Positions 9,979 through 19,013 of a stretch of DNA of 64,000 nucleotides are shown here, piece after piece. The notes beneath the pieces are model-generated. The model saw nothing but the letters and a program-made list of their open reading frames with translations, was not told where the DNA came from and did no database searches. A program made the position numbers and the translations under genes. Source of the DNA: Deinococcus metalli (lineage in GTDB: Bacteria > Deinococcota > Deinococci > Deinococcales > Deinococcaceae). Location of the stretch: the NCBI RefSeq assembly GCF_014201805.1, contig NZ_JACHFK010000018.1, positions 5,043-69,042 on the forward strand, in the 5' to 3' direction. Each line of letters opens with the position of its first letter. Positions within the stretch are counted from its first letter, which is position 1.

Positions 9979-10027
9979 CCTGTTGTTGCTTTTATCTTTT
10001 ACTATCAATCTCAAGAACAACAACAGG
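9979..10027 (+). promoter_or_regulatory. Inverted repeat overlapping the initiator Shine-Dalgarno
   Basis: CCTGTTGTTG (9979-9988) is repeated in inverse as CAACAACAGG (10018-10027), a perfect 10-bp match with a 29-nt AT-rich loop. The right arm includes the AGG of the likely ribosome-binding site (AGGAAC) of the initiator gene at 10035, so a hairpin in mRNA could limit initiator translation; alternatively it is an operator. Confidence 0.45.
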
Positions 10028-10034
10028 AACCTGG

Positions 10035-11414
10035 ATGACTGACGAACCCATCAAAACCACTGAGCGCCGGGACGAGCGAAACATCGCTCGCCTCGGCATC
10101 ATCAGCATCCAGTCCCGGGTCAATGATGAGGTTCGCACCTGGACGGCCGAGTTTGAGATCGACGGTCGCCCCTACCGCGTCGAGTGCGCGGCGCCCTACG
10201 GACGCCCGCACGGTATCGATACCGACATCATTTTGGCCGCCCAGACCTTGTTCGTTCGTAACGGCTGCCCAGAGCACGACTGGCTGCACACCACTGCCTA
10301 CGAGCTTCGCGGCGCGGCTGGACTGCCAGACAATGGCCGCACGTATGGCCGGCTTCGAGATAGTCTGAAAAGGTTGTGGAGCACGGGTTTCCTGGTGGGT
10401 GAGGGCTGGCATGACCCGGTGAGGGGACGCCGCGTGTGGAGTTCGGACACGCTGCGGTACATCGAGCGTATTCGGTACCACGAGATGGACAGCGAACTCG
10501 AGCAGCTGCCCGGCCTGGATCCTTCGGCGACCCTCAGCATCAAGCTCGGGGAGCAGCTCGCCCAGAGCATCCGCGAGCGGCATGTGCAGGTGCTCGACGG
10601 GCGCCTGCTGGTGCAGCTCGAGCAACCCCCGGCGCGGGCCCTCTACCGGCTGCTGGAGGCCCACCGGGTGGACTTCAGCGGTGAACGCCGGATGACGCTG
10701 GAGGTCACCCTGGTCGACTGGCGACTGGCCTGCGGTATTCAGACCGAGCGTCCAGAACTCGTCCGCCGAGCCCTCGCGCCGGCCCACGACGAGCTCAGGT
10801 CGATCGGCTACCTGGCCGACGTGGTCATCACCGGTCGTGGGACAGCGCAGACGATCCGGTACCACTTTGCCGAGGCTGGTGCGCCTGACCCCGCGCTTGT
10901 CGACCTCCTGATCGGCGCGGGGGTAGGGCGAACCGCAGCCGCGTCACTGGTCGGCGATCACGGTGACAGGGTCGAGATCGCCGTCGCGTTCGTCCGACAC
11001 CGCCAGCGCGAGGGGGGGGTCAAAAATCCTGCGGGACTGGTCGTCGACTTCCTCCGGAACGACGGGAAGTACGTCCTCCCAGAACATCTTGGTACGGCGC
11101 GGCCATCCGTTACGGCCGTGCGGGCTGTGGAAGCCCTCCAGAGGGCTGAGGAACTGGCCGATCAGGAAACCCTGCGTGAACGGTCGCGCGTGGCCGCCCT
11201 GAGCCCCTCACAGCAGTACGACGAGGTGCGCCCCTCGCTCAGGCTGCTCCTCAAGCCATTGGGCAAGGATCTGATGGAGGTCTTTGAAGAACGCTGCCGC
11301 ACGGGCGTACTTCTGGCGCTCGACGAGCGGGATCAGGCTGCTGCGGCCATGGCCGACCTGCGCATCCAGGAGCATCTCGACGCCCTGAGAAAGCGTCTGC
11401 AACAGCCGGCGTAG
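10035..11414 (+). CDS. repA: Plasmid replication initiator protein (RPA-type)
   Basis: Initiator of 459 residues that should bind the iterons directly upstream and open the origin. The N-terminal 250 residues have the character of the plasmid 'replication initiator protein A' family: IIS.QSR... dtdiilaaqtlFvrNG, DNGRTYGRLRDSLKRLWSTGF (a winged-helix segment at about 97-117), LSIKLGEQLAQSI and LYRLLEAHR. The C-terminal 150 residues are helical and charged with no motif I know. ATG at 10035 follows AGGAACCTGG. It is followed by a 390-bp region with repeats and then parA, giving a complete rep-par module. Family assignment is by sequence character and context. Confidence 0.85.
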   Translation: MTDEPIKTTERRDERNIARLGIISIQSRVNDEVRTWTAEFEIDGRPYRVECAAPYGRPHGIDTDIILAAQTLFVRNGCPEHDWLHTTAYELRGAAGLPDNGRTYGRLRDSLKRLWSTGFLVGEGWHDPVRGRRVWSSDTLRYIERIRYHEMDSELEQLPGLDPSATLSIKLGEQLAQSIRERHVQVLDGRLLVQLEQPPARALYRLLEAHRVDFSGERRMTLEVTLVDWRLACGIQTERPELVRRALAPAHDELRSIGYLADVVITGRGTAQTIRYHFAEAGAPDPALVDLLIGAGVGRTAAASLVGDHGDRVEIAVAFVRHRQREGGVKNPAGLVVDFLRNDGKYVLPEHLGTARPSVTAVRAVEALQRAEELADQETLRERSRVAALSPSQQYDEVRPSLRLLLKPLGKDLMEVFEERCRTGVLLALDERDQAAAAMADLRIQEHLDALRKRLQQPA

Positions 11415-11436
11415 GGTGCCACCCAGTTCGGGAATT

Positions 11437-11480
11437 TACTGCGATACTGCATTCAGTATCTACTCTATTACTGTATCCAA
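11437..11480. repeat. ATACTG repeats, candidate centromere/partition site
   Basis: TACTGCGATACTGC at 11437-11450 overlaps a perfect inverted repeat ATACTG-CATT-CAGTAT (11444-11459), followed by ATTACTGTAT. Similar motifs recur at 11663-11678 and 12694-12733. Sites like these, around a ParA and a ribbon-helix-helix gene, are expected to be bound by the partner protein. The 390-bp gap between repA and parA holds no other gene. Confidence 0.5.
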
Positions 11481-11662
11481 CCCTTGCTTAATGGTGCTGC
11501 CTGGTTCGTCCACATGGTTCAACGCCAGCGAGGCCGAGCATAGGTGCGGGGTTCGCTGTGCAGCAGCGCCCTGAACCCACACATGAATTCAGGGCGCATC
11601 CAGGTTGGTGTTGCAACTGTCATCGCGGCGCAGCCCTGCGGGGCGGCGTGGTGGATCGGCTC

Positions 11663-11711
11663 AATACTGCAATACTGCGTTGCTGTCTTGCTCCGATCAG
11701 TAGACTAGAAT
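11663..11711 (+). promoter_or_regulatory. parA promoter with tandem AATACTGC operator
   Basis: AATACTGC is directly repeated at 11663-11678. A -10-like TAGAAT lies at 11706-11711, about 95 bp before the parA start. No -35 at ideal spacing is seen (TTGCTG at 11680-11685 is 20 bp away). The repeat is placed for autorepression of the par operon by the small DNA-binding protein. Confidence 0.4.
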
Positions 11712-11806
11712 GTGGCCATGGCCCCCACGGTGGTTCTCATCTCCATCCCTTCACAACGCCAGCTGACGTCACGTCGCCAGCCCGATCCATTCCCGGGCGC
11801 ACGGTC

Positions 11807-12406
11807 ATGAGACTGGCCGTGGCCAACCTCAAGGGTGGGGCCGGCAAGACCACGACAGCGGTTTACCTGGCCAATGCACTCGCGATCGAGGGTCGTACCC
11901 TGCTGATCGACGCCGACCCCCAGGGGTCCGCACTGTCGTGGAGCGAGACTGCAGGCTCCTTTCCACTACCGGTGGTGTCCGCGCCGGTCAAGGATTTGAG
12001 CCGAAGGGTGCCGCAGCTCGCCGACGGATTCCTCCACGTGGTGATCGATACGCCGCCAGGTGAACTGGCCATCACGCGCTCGGCCATGCTCGCTGCCGAG
12101 ATTGTGTTGATTCCCATCCCGCCCAGCCTGATGGATCTTGACCGGCTGCGCCCCACCCTCGAGATGCTGGCCGACCTCGAGGGCCTGCATACTCCGCAGA
12201 TCGTCTGTCTGCTCACCCGGGTTCGCCGCGGTACCCGCAGCAGCCGCGCGGCCCGCGAGGTGTTGACCGAGCTGGGGATGAATGTTCTGGACGCCGAGGT
12301 GTCCCTCCGCGAGGCGTATGCGAACGCGTTTGGACTGCCGCTTACAGAAGATCTCGGAGAGTACGCCGATGTGCTCGCAGATCTGCACGGGAAGGTGCGC
12401 GCATGA
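11807..12406 (+). CDS. parA: ParA-type partition ATPase
   Basis: Small ParA/MinD-family ATPase of 199 residues that segregates the plasmid. The deviant Walker A KGGAGKTT is at 9-16, with both signature lysines; LIDADPQGSA is the A' motif, and VVIDTPPG is Walker B. There is no N-terminal HTH domain, so this is the short type Ib form, which usually works with a small ribbon-helix-helix partner, as found next door. The frame is open upstream to 11558, but ATG at 11807 starts exactly at the conserved N-terminal strand, so I use it. The stop overlaps the start of the next gene by 4 bp. Confidence 0.9.
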   Translation: MRLAVANLKGGAGKTTTAVYLANALAIEGRTLLIDADPQGSALSWSETAGSFPLPVVSAPVKDLSRRVPQLADGFLHVVIDTPPGELAITRSAMLAAEIVLIPIPPSLMDLDRLRPTLEMLADLEGLHTPQIVCLLTRVRRGTRSSRAAREVLTELGMNVLDAEVSLREAYANAFGLPLTEDLGEYADVLADLHGKVRA

Positions 12407-12717
12407 CGAAGAGCAAGCCCAGCGACGTCCTCAGCCGCATGAAGGCGGCCGCCAGCCGCGAGAAGCCAGCGAGCACCACTTCGGCGCCGGATGAACCCAG
12501 CGTCGACATGCCCCCCACCTCGCCGGCGCCAGCCGTCCCGCGGGCCCGGCGCGTGCGGTTCACCCTTGATCTCAATCCCGAGGTGCATAAAGATTTGAAA
12601 CGCTTCGCGCTTGAGGCGGATGCGGACGCCAGCGAGGTCATGCGCGCTCTGCTGGCGATCCTGCACTCAGATCCGCAGGTTCGCAACGCAGTGCTTACTG
12701 CAATAAGCAAAGGCTGA
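12403..12717 (+). CDS. Small partition partner, ribbon-helix-helix-like (ParG/ParB-type)
   Basis: Protein of 104 residues translated from an ATGA overlap with parA. Residues 1-45 are a flexible, basic, Ser/Pro/Ala-rich arm. Residues about 48-85 (ARRVRFTLDLNPEVHKDLKRFALEADADASEVMRALL) match the strand-helix-helix pattern of CopG/ParG proteins. ParG-like proteins bind the centromere and repress the operon with the ribbon, and stimulate ParA with the arm. It probably recognises the ATACTG repeats. Sequence similarity alone would not prove the family; context with a type Ib ParA is the stronger evidence. Confidence 0.78.
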   Translation: MTKSKPSDVLSRMKAAASREKPASTTSAPDEPSVDMPPTSPAPAVPRARRVRFTLDLNPEVHKDLKRFALEADADASEVMRALLAILHSDPQVRNAVLTAISKG

Positions 12718-12733
12718 CTTCAGTATTTCAGTA
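12694..12733. repeat. ATACTG-type motifs after the par operon
   Basis: CTTACTGCAATAAG (12694-12707, inverted CTTA/TAAG ends) overlaps the end of the small par gene and is followed by CAGTATTTCAGTA (12721-12733). These resemble the repeats before parA and may extend the centromere, or form the operon's terminator region. Confidence 0.35.
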
Positions 12734-12921
12734 AGAGCCTTAGCTTGTCTCGGAGCTGAGCCTTGACCGACTTCCCAGAGGGTCAGAAACCTGCAGACCA
12801 CGGTTCGCCCGGCTCTCAAGCGACACTTCGCCAAAGTTCTCGGAAGCGCTGCCTGAGTCGCCACCCAAAGAGGTGCCTCCCCGGCAGCGGAGCGTGGTGA
12901 TCAAAGAGGGGAGAGGTGGGC

Positions 12922-13410
12922 TCAGGGACAGCCGATCAGGTGTTTCAGACGTTGCAACTCTGCCCTGGGCAGACGCCGCTTCTGCAGAGGCCACGTGCTG
13001 AGCCAGCCGCACAGCTCCCCACGGCTGAATCCCCCGAGTCGCCAAGCCTGTTCGACCAGCCACACTGAGCCGTGGCAGGTTACGCCGAGTCCCTCTGCTT
13101 CGGCCCGCAGGAAGCGGTCGCCGGTGAGCAGAATCCGTCCCGCCTGCTGGGCATAGATCAGACACTGCCGGTCACTCAGACTCAGGATCTCGTTGGGATG
13201 ATTCACGGCGCTCTCCACCAGTGGCTGTTCCACTTCAACTGGGACAATGCCGGCCGCGAGGATCTGCTGCATCAGTCCCGGTTGGAGTTCGTGCATGCAC
13301 TCCAGCAGTACCGTGGTGAGCACCTCGCAGCGGCCGAGCAACGGGAGGAGACGCAGGCCGCCGACGTAGCCGAGATCCATGAGGACATTGGCGTCGGACA
13401 GCAGGATCAA
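12922..13410 (-). CDS. PIN-domain protein, putative toxin ribonuclease
   Basis: PIN-fold nuclease of 162 residues. The expected acidic residues are all visible: D6 (SDANVLMD), E37 (LLECMHE), D80 (LSLSDRQC) and D98 (LLTGDRF). Known PIN proteins of this type cleave RNA and often act as toxins. The start overlaps the stop of the HTH-ImmA gene by 4 bp (ATGA), so the two are translated together, with the DNA-binding partner first. That layout and the plasmid setting suggest an addiction module, but activity and target are unproven. Confidence 0.8.
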   Translation of the reverse strand: MILLSDANVLMDLGYVGGLRLLPLLGRCEVLTTVLLECMHELQPGLMQQILAAGIVPVEVEQPLVESAVNHPNEILSLSDRQCLIYAQQAGRILLTGDRFLRAEAEGLGVTCHGSVWLVEQAWRLGGFSRGELCGWLSTWPLQKRRLPRAELQRLKHLIGCP

Positions 13411-14510
13411 GCGGCGTCGTCCTCAGGCAGCCACAATTCCAGTTCCTTGCGCACCGCCTGCAGTGGCCACCCGAGGATCTCCGCCGCTCTGCTCTCGCCC
13501 AGCTGCTCGTTGACCAGTGCGGTGAATACCAGCAGTTCCAGCCGGGGGCGCGCCTGGGATGCCGGGCACTTGGGTTCCGGGGGCTCTGCGAAGTTGTCGG
13601 GGTAGCGCTTGCGGAGCTGGCCAAGCTGCATCCCGAACTGGCGATCCGTGATCATGCCCAGATCCCTGGCCCGGTACAGGATGGTCTGCACGCTGGCGCC
13701 GTACCGGAGTTTGAGGTCGATCAGCAGCGGCTCGGGCAACCAGCGTCCGCGGTACCCCCGGAGGTCGGCGCGCAGCGCGGTGGCTGGCAAGAGCACAGCG
13801 CGTGCAAAGTGGTTGGCCACGTCCTCACGTGGATCCTTCTTGCCCTCCGGCGTGGTGGGTTCCCTGTATTCCCGGCGGTGGAAGATCAGGTGCGCCAGTT
13901 CGTGCATGACGGTGAACGCCTGGCGCTCATAGGGCAGCTGGTGCTCTTCCTGGTGGGTGTTCACGAAAATCAACCCACCCCAGTCCTCGGTGTAGGCCGA
14001 GAAGCCGAAGACACTGGCTGGCCAGCGGCCCCGGATGACCTTGAGGCCCCGCCGCTCCACGAGCGCGATGGCGTCCCCGAGGGGCGCGTGCTCCACGCCC
14101 AGCCAGTCCCGGGTCTCCTCGGCGACGCGCTCGACCTGCTCGGGGTCGAAGCCGGTCATGGGGCGGGATTCGGGCAGCAGGGGAAGCGTGCCGGTGACGC
14201 GCTCGACCAGGGCGTAGTCCTGGGCCTTGCGGATCATGAGCGCCTCGTCGAGGTCGCTCAGGGCGCTGCGCTTGTCGGCGCGGTACAGCAGGGTGGGCCG
14301 CTCGGCGCCGGGGGAGGTTTCAGGCTGTCGGAGCAGGAGGTCGAGGGGCACGCCGAGGGCGGCAGCGAGGGCGGTGAGCTGGGTCATCGTTGGATCGCGC
14401 TGGCCCTTTTCCCAGGCGGCGATGGTCTGACGGGTGACGCCGAGCCGCTCGCCGAGGGCGTCCTGGTTCAGGTTCGAGCGCTCACGGAGCTCCCTGATTC
14501 GGGTTGACAT
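13407..14510 (-). CDS. XRE HTH-ImmA/IrrE metallopeptidase fusion, putative antitoxin/regulator
   Basis: Protein of 367 residues combining an XRE helix-turn-helix (about 5-60; LNQDALGERLGVTRQTIAAWEKG) with a COG2856 zinc-peptidase domain. The zinc motif HELAH is at 203-207 in FTVMHELAHLIFH, and the third ligand is probably E229 in REDVANHFARAVLLP. In related pairs such as ImmR/ImmA and Deinococcus DdrO/IrrE, the peptidase cleaves an XRE repressor; here both are on one chain. ATG at 14510 begins the HTH; the frame is open further upstream without domains. The gene is divergent from a 39-codon gene and leads into the PIN gene. Confidence 0.86.
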   Translation of the reverse strand: MSTRIRELRERSNLNQDALGERLGVTRQTIAAWEKGQRDPTMTQLTALAAALGVPLDLLLRQPETSPGAERPTLLYRADKRSALSDLDEALMIRKAQDYALVERVTGTLPLLPESRPMTGFDPEQVERVAEETRDWLGVEHAPLGDAIALVERRGLKVIRGRWPASVFGFSAYTEDWGGLIFVNTHQEEHQLPYERQAFTVMHELAHLIFHRREYREPTTPEGKKDPREDVANHFARAVLLPATALRADLRGYRGRWLPEPLLIDLKLRYGASVQTILYRARDLGMITDRQFGMQLGQLRKRYPDNFAEPPEPKCPASQARPRLELLVFTALVNEQLGESRAAEILGWPLQAVRKELELWLPEDDAA

Positions 14511-14600
14511 ATGTTCACTCCTTGACCATAGTATAGCCGCTTTACTGTTTACAATTGTCATATCAGGTGGTACCGTGAGGGACAGAAGGAGGTGACAAAT
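14511..14600. promoter_or_regulatory. Divergent control region of the HTH-ImmA gene and the 39-codon gene
   Basis: AT-rich 90-bp gap with TTGACATATG next to the HTH start and ATTGTCATAT at about 14553-14562, imperfect copies that could be XRE operators. A strong Shine-Dalgarno, AAGGAGGTGA, ends 6 bp before the GTG at 14601. Core promoter positions are not clear. Confidence 0.4.
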
Positions 14601-14720
14601 GTGAACCAGAAAATTGGACGGAACGCCGGCACTGGCCGCTTCACCACGGTGAAGATTGCGACCAGCAGGCCACAGACCCACGTGGTCGAGACCATCAAAC
14701 GCCCTGTCAAGACGAAGTAG
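14601..14720 (+). CDS. Small basic protein of 39 residues
   Basis: GTG start after the near-perfect ribosome-binding site AAGGAGGTGA, and 39 sense codons ending TAG at 14718-14720. The peptide begins MNQKIGRNAGTGRF, then TTVKIATSRPQTHVVETIK, and ends in PVKTK: a pattern (xGRNAGTGrF...V..A...P.THVVETIK) I recall from many very small bacterial proteins found near HTH/regulatory genes and often misannotated. Function unknown. It is 9 bp from the membrane-protein gene, so probably cotranscribed with it, and divergent from the HTH-ImmA gene. Confidence 0.75.
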   Translation: MNQKIGRNAGTGRFTTVKIATSRPQTHVVETIKRPVKTK

Positions 14721-14729
14721 AGGTTCCCT

Positions 14730-14939
14730 ATGGGCTTTACCGCACGCCGTTGGATCTTCAACATCCTTTTCGCCCTGTGGTGTGTGAGCGTCGGCCTGGC
14801 GTGCTTCAAGCTCTTCCTGCCCTGGTCTGGGGTCGCCGTCACCACGGGCATCGTCTTTGCAGTCGCGGGCGCCATGATCGGGCTGTTCGACCGAGAGCCT
14901 GCGTCCCCTCCCTCAGCGGCGAAGCCGAAGGCCCCGTAG
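14730..14939 (+). CDS. Small membrane protein
   Basis: Protein of 69 residues with two predicted transmembrane helices (about 6-28 and 32-52: IFNILFALWCVSVGLACFKLF and VAVTTGIVFAVAGAMIGLF) and a short Pro/Ala/Lys tail. No family recognised. It lies 9 bp after the 39-codon gene. A role as membrane partner of that peptide is possible but only inferred from adjacency. Confidence 0.6.
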   Translation: MGFTARRWIFNILFALWCVSVGLACFKLFLPWSGVAVTTGIVFAVAGAMIGLFDREPASPPSAAKPKAP

Positions 14940-15222
14940 CACCCGTCACCCCACCTCCGTTGTGTACCGCCGAAAGACTCCGTCATAACCGCTCAACAGG
15001 GGGTGCGCTCTGGACGCCTGCGTCGAGGTCGGGGAATACGGCAGGTCACCAGCGCGCACCGCTGGACACACCGGCAAGCCGGTCACCCCGATCTGCCCAT
15101 CCCGCACGGTGAGCTGACCCTCCTCAGGGACACGGCACGGGCGCCCTCAGCCTGCCCAGAATCTGCGTGCCAGCGCGACATGTGCGCCCTGACCGGGGCG
15201 CGTGGTGCGCCATACTGCCGGA

Positions 15223-15465
15223 GTGAACCCCGCCGAATTCGCCGCCAAGTGGCGGGAGCTGGCCCCGAAAGTGACGGAACGGGCCGCCTACCAGGAGCAC
15301 TTCCGTGACCTGTGTGCCCTGGTCGGTCAGCCCACGCCCAGCAGCGACACCACCGGGCAGGACTACGCCTTTGAGAAGCACGTGCAGAAGGTCGGCACGG
15401 ACGACAGCGGCTTCGCGGACGTGTTCAAGCGCGGCCACTTCGCCATGGAGTACAAGCGCAAGGGC
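15223..15465 (+). pseudogene. N-terminal fragment of a class I DNA methyltransferase
   Basis: From GTG 15223 the frame reads MNPAEFAAKWRELAPKVTER, then ...YQEHFRDLCALVGQPTPS...QDYAFEKHVQKV...GFADVFKRGHFAMEYKRKG. This is the start of the large restriction-modification methyltransferases (the nuclease-like N-terminus, with F.DVwkrghFawEYK). Homology stops at about 15462; the catalytic methylase core of over 800 residues is gone. The next bases belong to a different gene (SRAP). A deletion fused the two. The frame itself stays open to 15516 but the tail is meaningless. Confidence 0.75.
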
Positions 15466-15713
15466 GCAAGGACGGCAAGCCGCTGCTGGTGGCGGGGCTG
15501 TGGAACCGCACGGTGACGCCGGACGGACTACTGGAGAGCTGCACGATCATCACGCGTCCACCCACGCCGGATCTGGTGGACGTGCACGACCGCATGCCAG
15601 CGCTGTTGCTGAGCAAGGACATCGTGGCCTGGCTGGACGCCCCGCCGGCCCAGGCCCGCACCGCCGCCCTGACCAGCTGGCAGCCGCGGATCCTGACCGT
15701 CACGCCCGCCTGA
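15466..15713 (+). pseudogene. C-terminal fragment of an SRAP (YedK/HMCES) gene
   Basis: The frame carries KDGKPLLVAGLWNRTV, ESCTIITRPPTPDLVDVHDRMP and ALLLSKDIVAWLD, the last half of SOS-response-associated peptidase proteins, which form thiazolidine crosslinks with abasic sites in DNA. The catalytic Cys2 at the N-terminus is missing, so the product could not work even if expressed, although the conserved His of the HDRMP motif remains. It starts exactly where the methyltransferase fragment ends. The stop overlaps the next gene's ATG (TGATG). Confidence 0.78.
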
Positions 15714-16141
15714 TGGGCCGTGACCGGATTCGGCGGGGCAGCCCGGAGGCGGCGCAGCTTGAGGCCGTGCAGCGGGTACGCGCCCTGGAGCTTCACAACG
15801 CGCGAGTGCAGCGCACCATCCTGGAACACGAACTCCTGATGGCCCTGGCAGCGGGCGGGGTGGCCGCACATGCGCTGTGGCAGGCCCGACGCAGGGAATT
15901 GGTGGCCCTGGGCCTGATGGCGGCCGACGTGGTGATCACACCCAGCGCGTGGACGCCGCAGCCGCCCCCAGCGCCCTATCAGGAACCCCTGCCGCCTACG
16001 CCCACGGCCGTCGAGGCCGCGCGGGTGGCCGCTGAGCTGCTGGCCGAACGTCCAGCCATGACCCGTGAGGATCACGTCGCCCTGGGGGTCTACATCGCCC
16101 GCCTGCGCGCGCTGCACCAGGAGCTGGGGTGGGAGGAGTAG
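15713..16141 (+). CDS. Hypothetical protein, helical
   Basis: ATG at 15713 overlaps the SRAP stop, suggesting it was once translated by coupling to that gene. The 142-residue product is mainly helical, Ala/Leu/Arg/Glu rich with a Pro-rich linker (TPQPPPAPYQEPLPPTP at about 81-97). No family recognised. With its upstream partner truncated, expression may now be poor. Confidence 0.55.
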   Translation: MGRDRIRRGSPEAAQLEAVQRVRALELHNARVQRTILEHELLMALAAGGVAAHALWQARRRELVALGLMAADVVITPSAWTPQPPPAPYQEPLPPTPTAVEAARVAAELLAERPAMTREDHVALGVYIARLRALHQELGWEE

Positions 16142-17416
<1,275 letters not shown>

Positions 17417-17487
17417 GGCGGGCGCTGAGGGTTCAGCGGCTGAAGCCACCTCCCACAGCATCCCAGTCCCGCAAGCCGCCCAAAGGC

Positions 17488-18022
17488 GTGGTGGACACGG
17501 ACGCGTCCATGCAGCCGTATACCAGCGTGGCCATGATCGCGGCCGTCATGCCGGGTCGCACTCTGGTGCAGGCGGTCACTGTGCGTGACCAACCGCAAGC
17601 GGAACTCCTGGCCGTTGAACTCGCGGTACTGCATGCGCCCGTCCACGAGCCCCTGCGCCTATGCGTGGATTGCCGCAATCCCTTCCTCACACAGTCCGGC
17701 GGGGAGCCGGGTTCCTGCGTGCTGCGCCACATGACGCTGGCCGCCCTGGGGCTGGGCCGCACGCCCGCTCCCCGAGCGCCACATCGCCTTCGTGCGCGCC
17801 CTGGCGTTGCTCGCGGGACACCCCGAGTCCAGCCTGCGCCGGCAGGGTGTTGGGCCCGCGGTGCTGGCTGGACTCGGGGATCGGCTGCTGGCGAGCGTCG
17901 ACCCCGATGGTCTCGAGACCCGGCTCACGCTGGGGCGGCCATGGCGAGTCGGCTGCCCACAGCCTCCTGAATACCGCGCGTGGCGCCGCCGGCAGGGACT
18001 GTGGTCTGGCTGGCCCGCATGA
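17488..18022 (+). pseudogene. RNase H-like protein gene, frameshifted
   Basis: The first frame, from GTG 17488, reads VVDTDASMQPYTSVAMIAAV, ...QAELLAVELAVLHA and ...RLCVDCRNPF, matching the RNase H fold with Asp, Glu and Asp at the expected strands and helix. At about 17755-17770 the frame breaks; the next frame continues PLPERHIAFVRALALLAGHPE and ends at 18022. A one-base insertion (or two-base loss) explains it. Such RNase H-like proteins occur on Deinococcus replicons with unknown roles. It could also be programmed frameshifting, but no slippery sequence stands out. Confidence 0.55.
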
Positions 18023-18055
18023 CCGGGTGATTCGGGGGAGGTCTGAAGAAATGAG

Positions 18056-18085
18056 CCGCGCGCCGGCCCAGCTGCCGGCGCGCGG
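18056..18085. terminator. Strong GC hairpin between convergent genes
   Basis: CCGCGCGCCGGC (18056-18067) pairs perfectly with GCCGGCGCGCGG (18074-18085), 12 bp with a 6-nt loop, between the frameshifted gene and the leftward gene ending at 18102. Likely bidirectional terminator. Confidence 0.7.
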
Positions 18086-18101
18086 AGTGAACCCGTCGAG
18101 C

Positions 18102-18947
18102 TCAGAAGGTCTGGTACCACGGCCGCCGCGCCGAGACCTGCGCACAGCGGGCCTCAACGTACTGACCCACCCGGCACAGCCGATCCCCCGGCAGCGTACG
18201 GAGATCCGCCGTCACCAGGTCGCCGGCCGCGGGATTGTCGTTTGCCCCCACGAGCGCGAGCCGGCCCAGATCCGCGTCCGTGAGCTGCTCCTGGTACCGG
18301 ACGAGGTGATCCACCTGTTCCAGCCAGTACAGCTGGACGTCCGCATGGCTGCACGCGGCCACGAGGTCCGGATCATGGGCATCAAGCTGGCCACCGGCCA
18401 ACCAGGCGCTCAGCACCGGGGCCAGCTGCACCTGGGCGCTGTGGGGCTTTCCCAGGTCGTTCATGAGCGTCCGCAGGCCGTAGGGCACGTCGGGGATACG
18501 GTGCCGCAGCATGGTGCCGTGCTGGTGATCCACGAGCGTGGGGATACGCGCGTGTGCCAGCGCCGCGAGCAGCCGGTCGGTGGTCGCCGTCGCCTCGGCC
18601 AGCACGGCCGCCCGGCTCGGCCGGCCGCGGGAACGGTTCACCCGCGTTCTGCCGGTGGTCTGTCGCACGATCACCACCACCGGCCCCTGCGAGCCGTCGA
18701 GCACGGTACCGGTGTCCACGGCAGTCCACCTGTGTGTGGGCCGCCGGCGTTCCCACATCGGGTGGTGTGCCGAGCTGAGATAGACCGAGCCCGATTCACC
18801 ACGGAGACTGATGGTGGGGCCGGTCAGCCAAAACCCGTGTGCATCCAGGGCGGTGAATAGGGCCACCTCGGAGCCGGTGGTGGCCAGGGCCGCGGGTGAA
18901 GCCGACAGGGGAGCCATGTGGTTCGGCGGGGTGGGAAGGATCGTCAT
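18102..18947 (-). CDS. Hypothetical protein
   Basis: Protein of 281 residues; ATG at 18947 chosen because the upstream open frame is low-complexity and proline/arginine-rich. No known motif. The first 100 residues look like a beta-rich domain (VALFTALDAHGFWLTGPTISL, GSVYLSSAHHP), followed by VVVIVRQT and a helical C-terminal half. It lies on the same strand and 103 bp downstream of another unknown gene (19051-19953), with a 30-bp palindrome between them. Confidence 0.65.
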   Translation of the reverse strand: MTILPTPPNHMAPLSASPAALATTGSEVALFTALDAHGFWLTGPTISLRGESGSVYLSSAHHPMWERRRPTHRWTAVDTGTVLDGSQGPVVVIVRQTTGRTRVNRSRGRPSRAAVLAEATATTDRLLAALAHARIPTLVDHQHGTMLRHRIPDVPYGLRTLMNDLGKPHSAQVQLAPVLSAWLAGGQLDAHDPDLVAACSHADVQLYWLEQVDHLVRYQEQLTDADLGRLALVGANDNPAAGDLVTADLRTLPGDRLCRVGQYVEARCAQVSARRPWYQTF

Positions 18948-19013
18948 GGATACCTCGTGGGCGGCGAGTGGGCCTGAGTGTGGTGTGGTGAGGCGGCGGA
19001 CTCGACGATGAGT

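Noticed and set aside
15305..15712. Long frame upstream of the 15713 gene as its N-terminus
   Set aside because: That frame overlaps the methyltransferase and SRAP fragments, whose homology is in the other frames; its protein is low-complexity.
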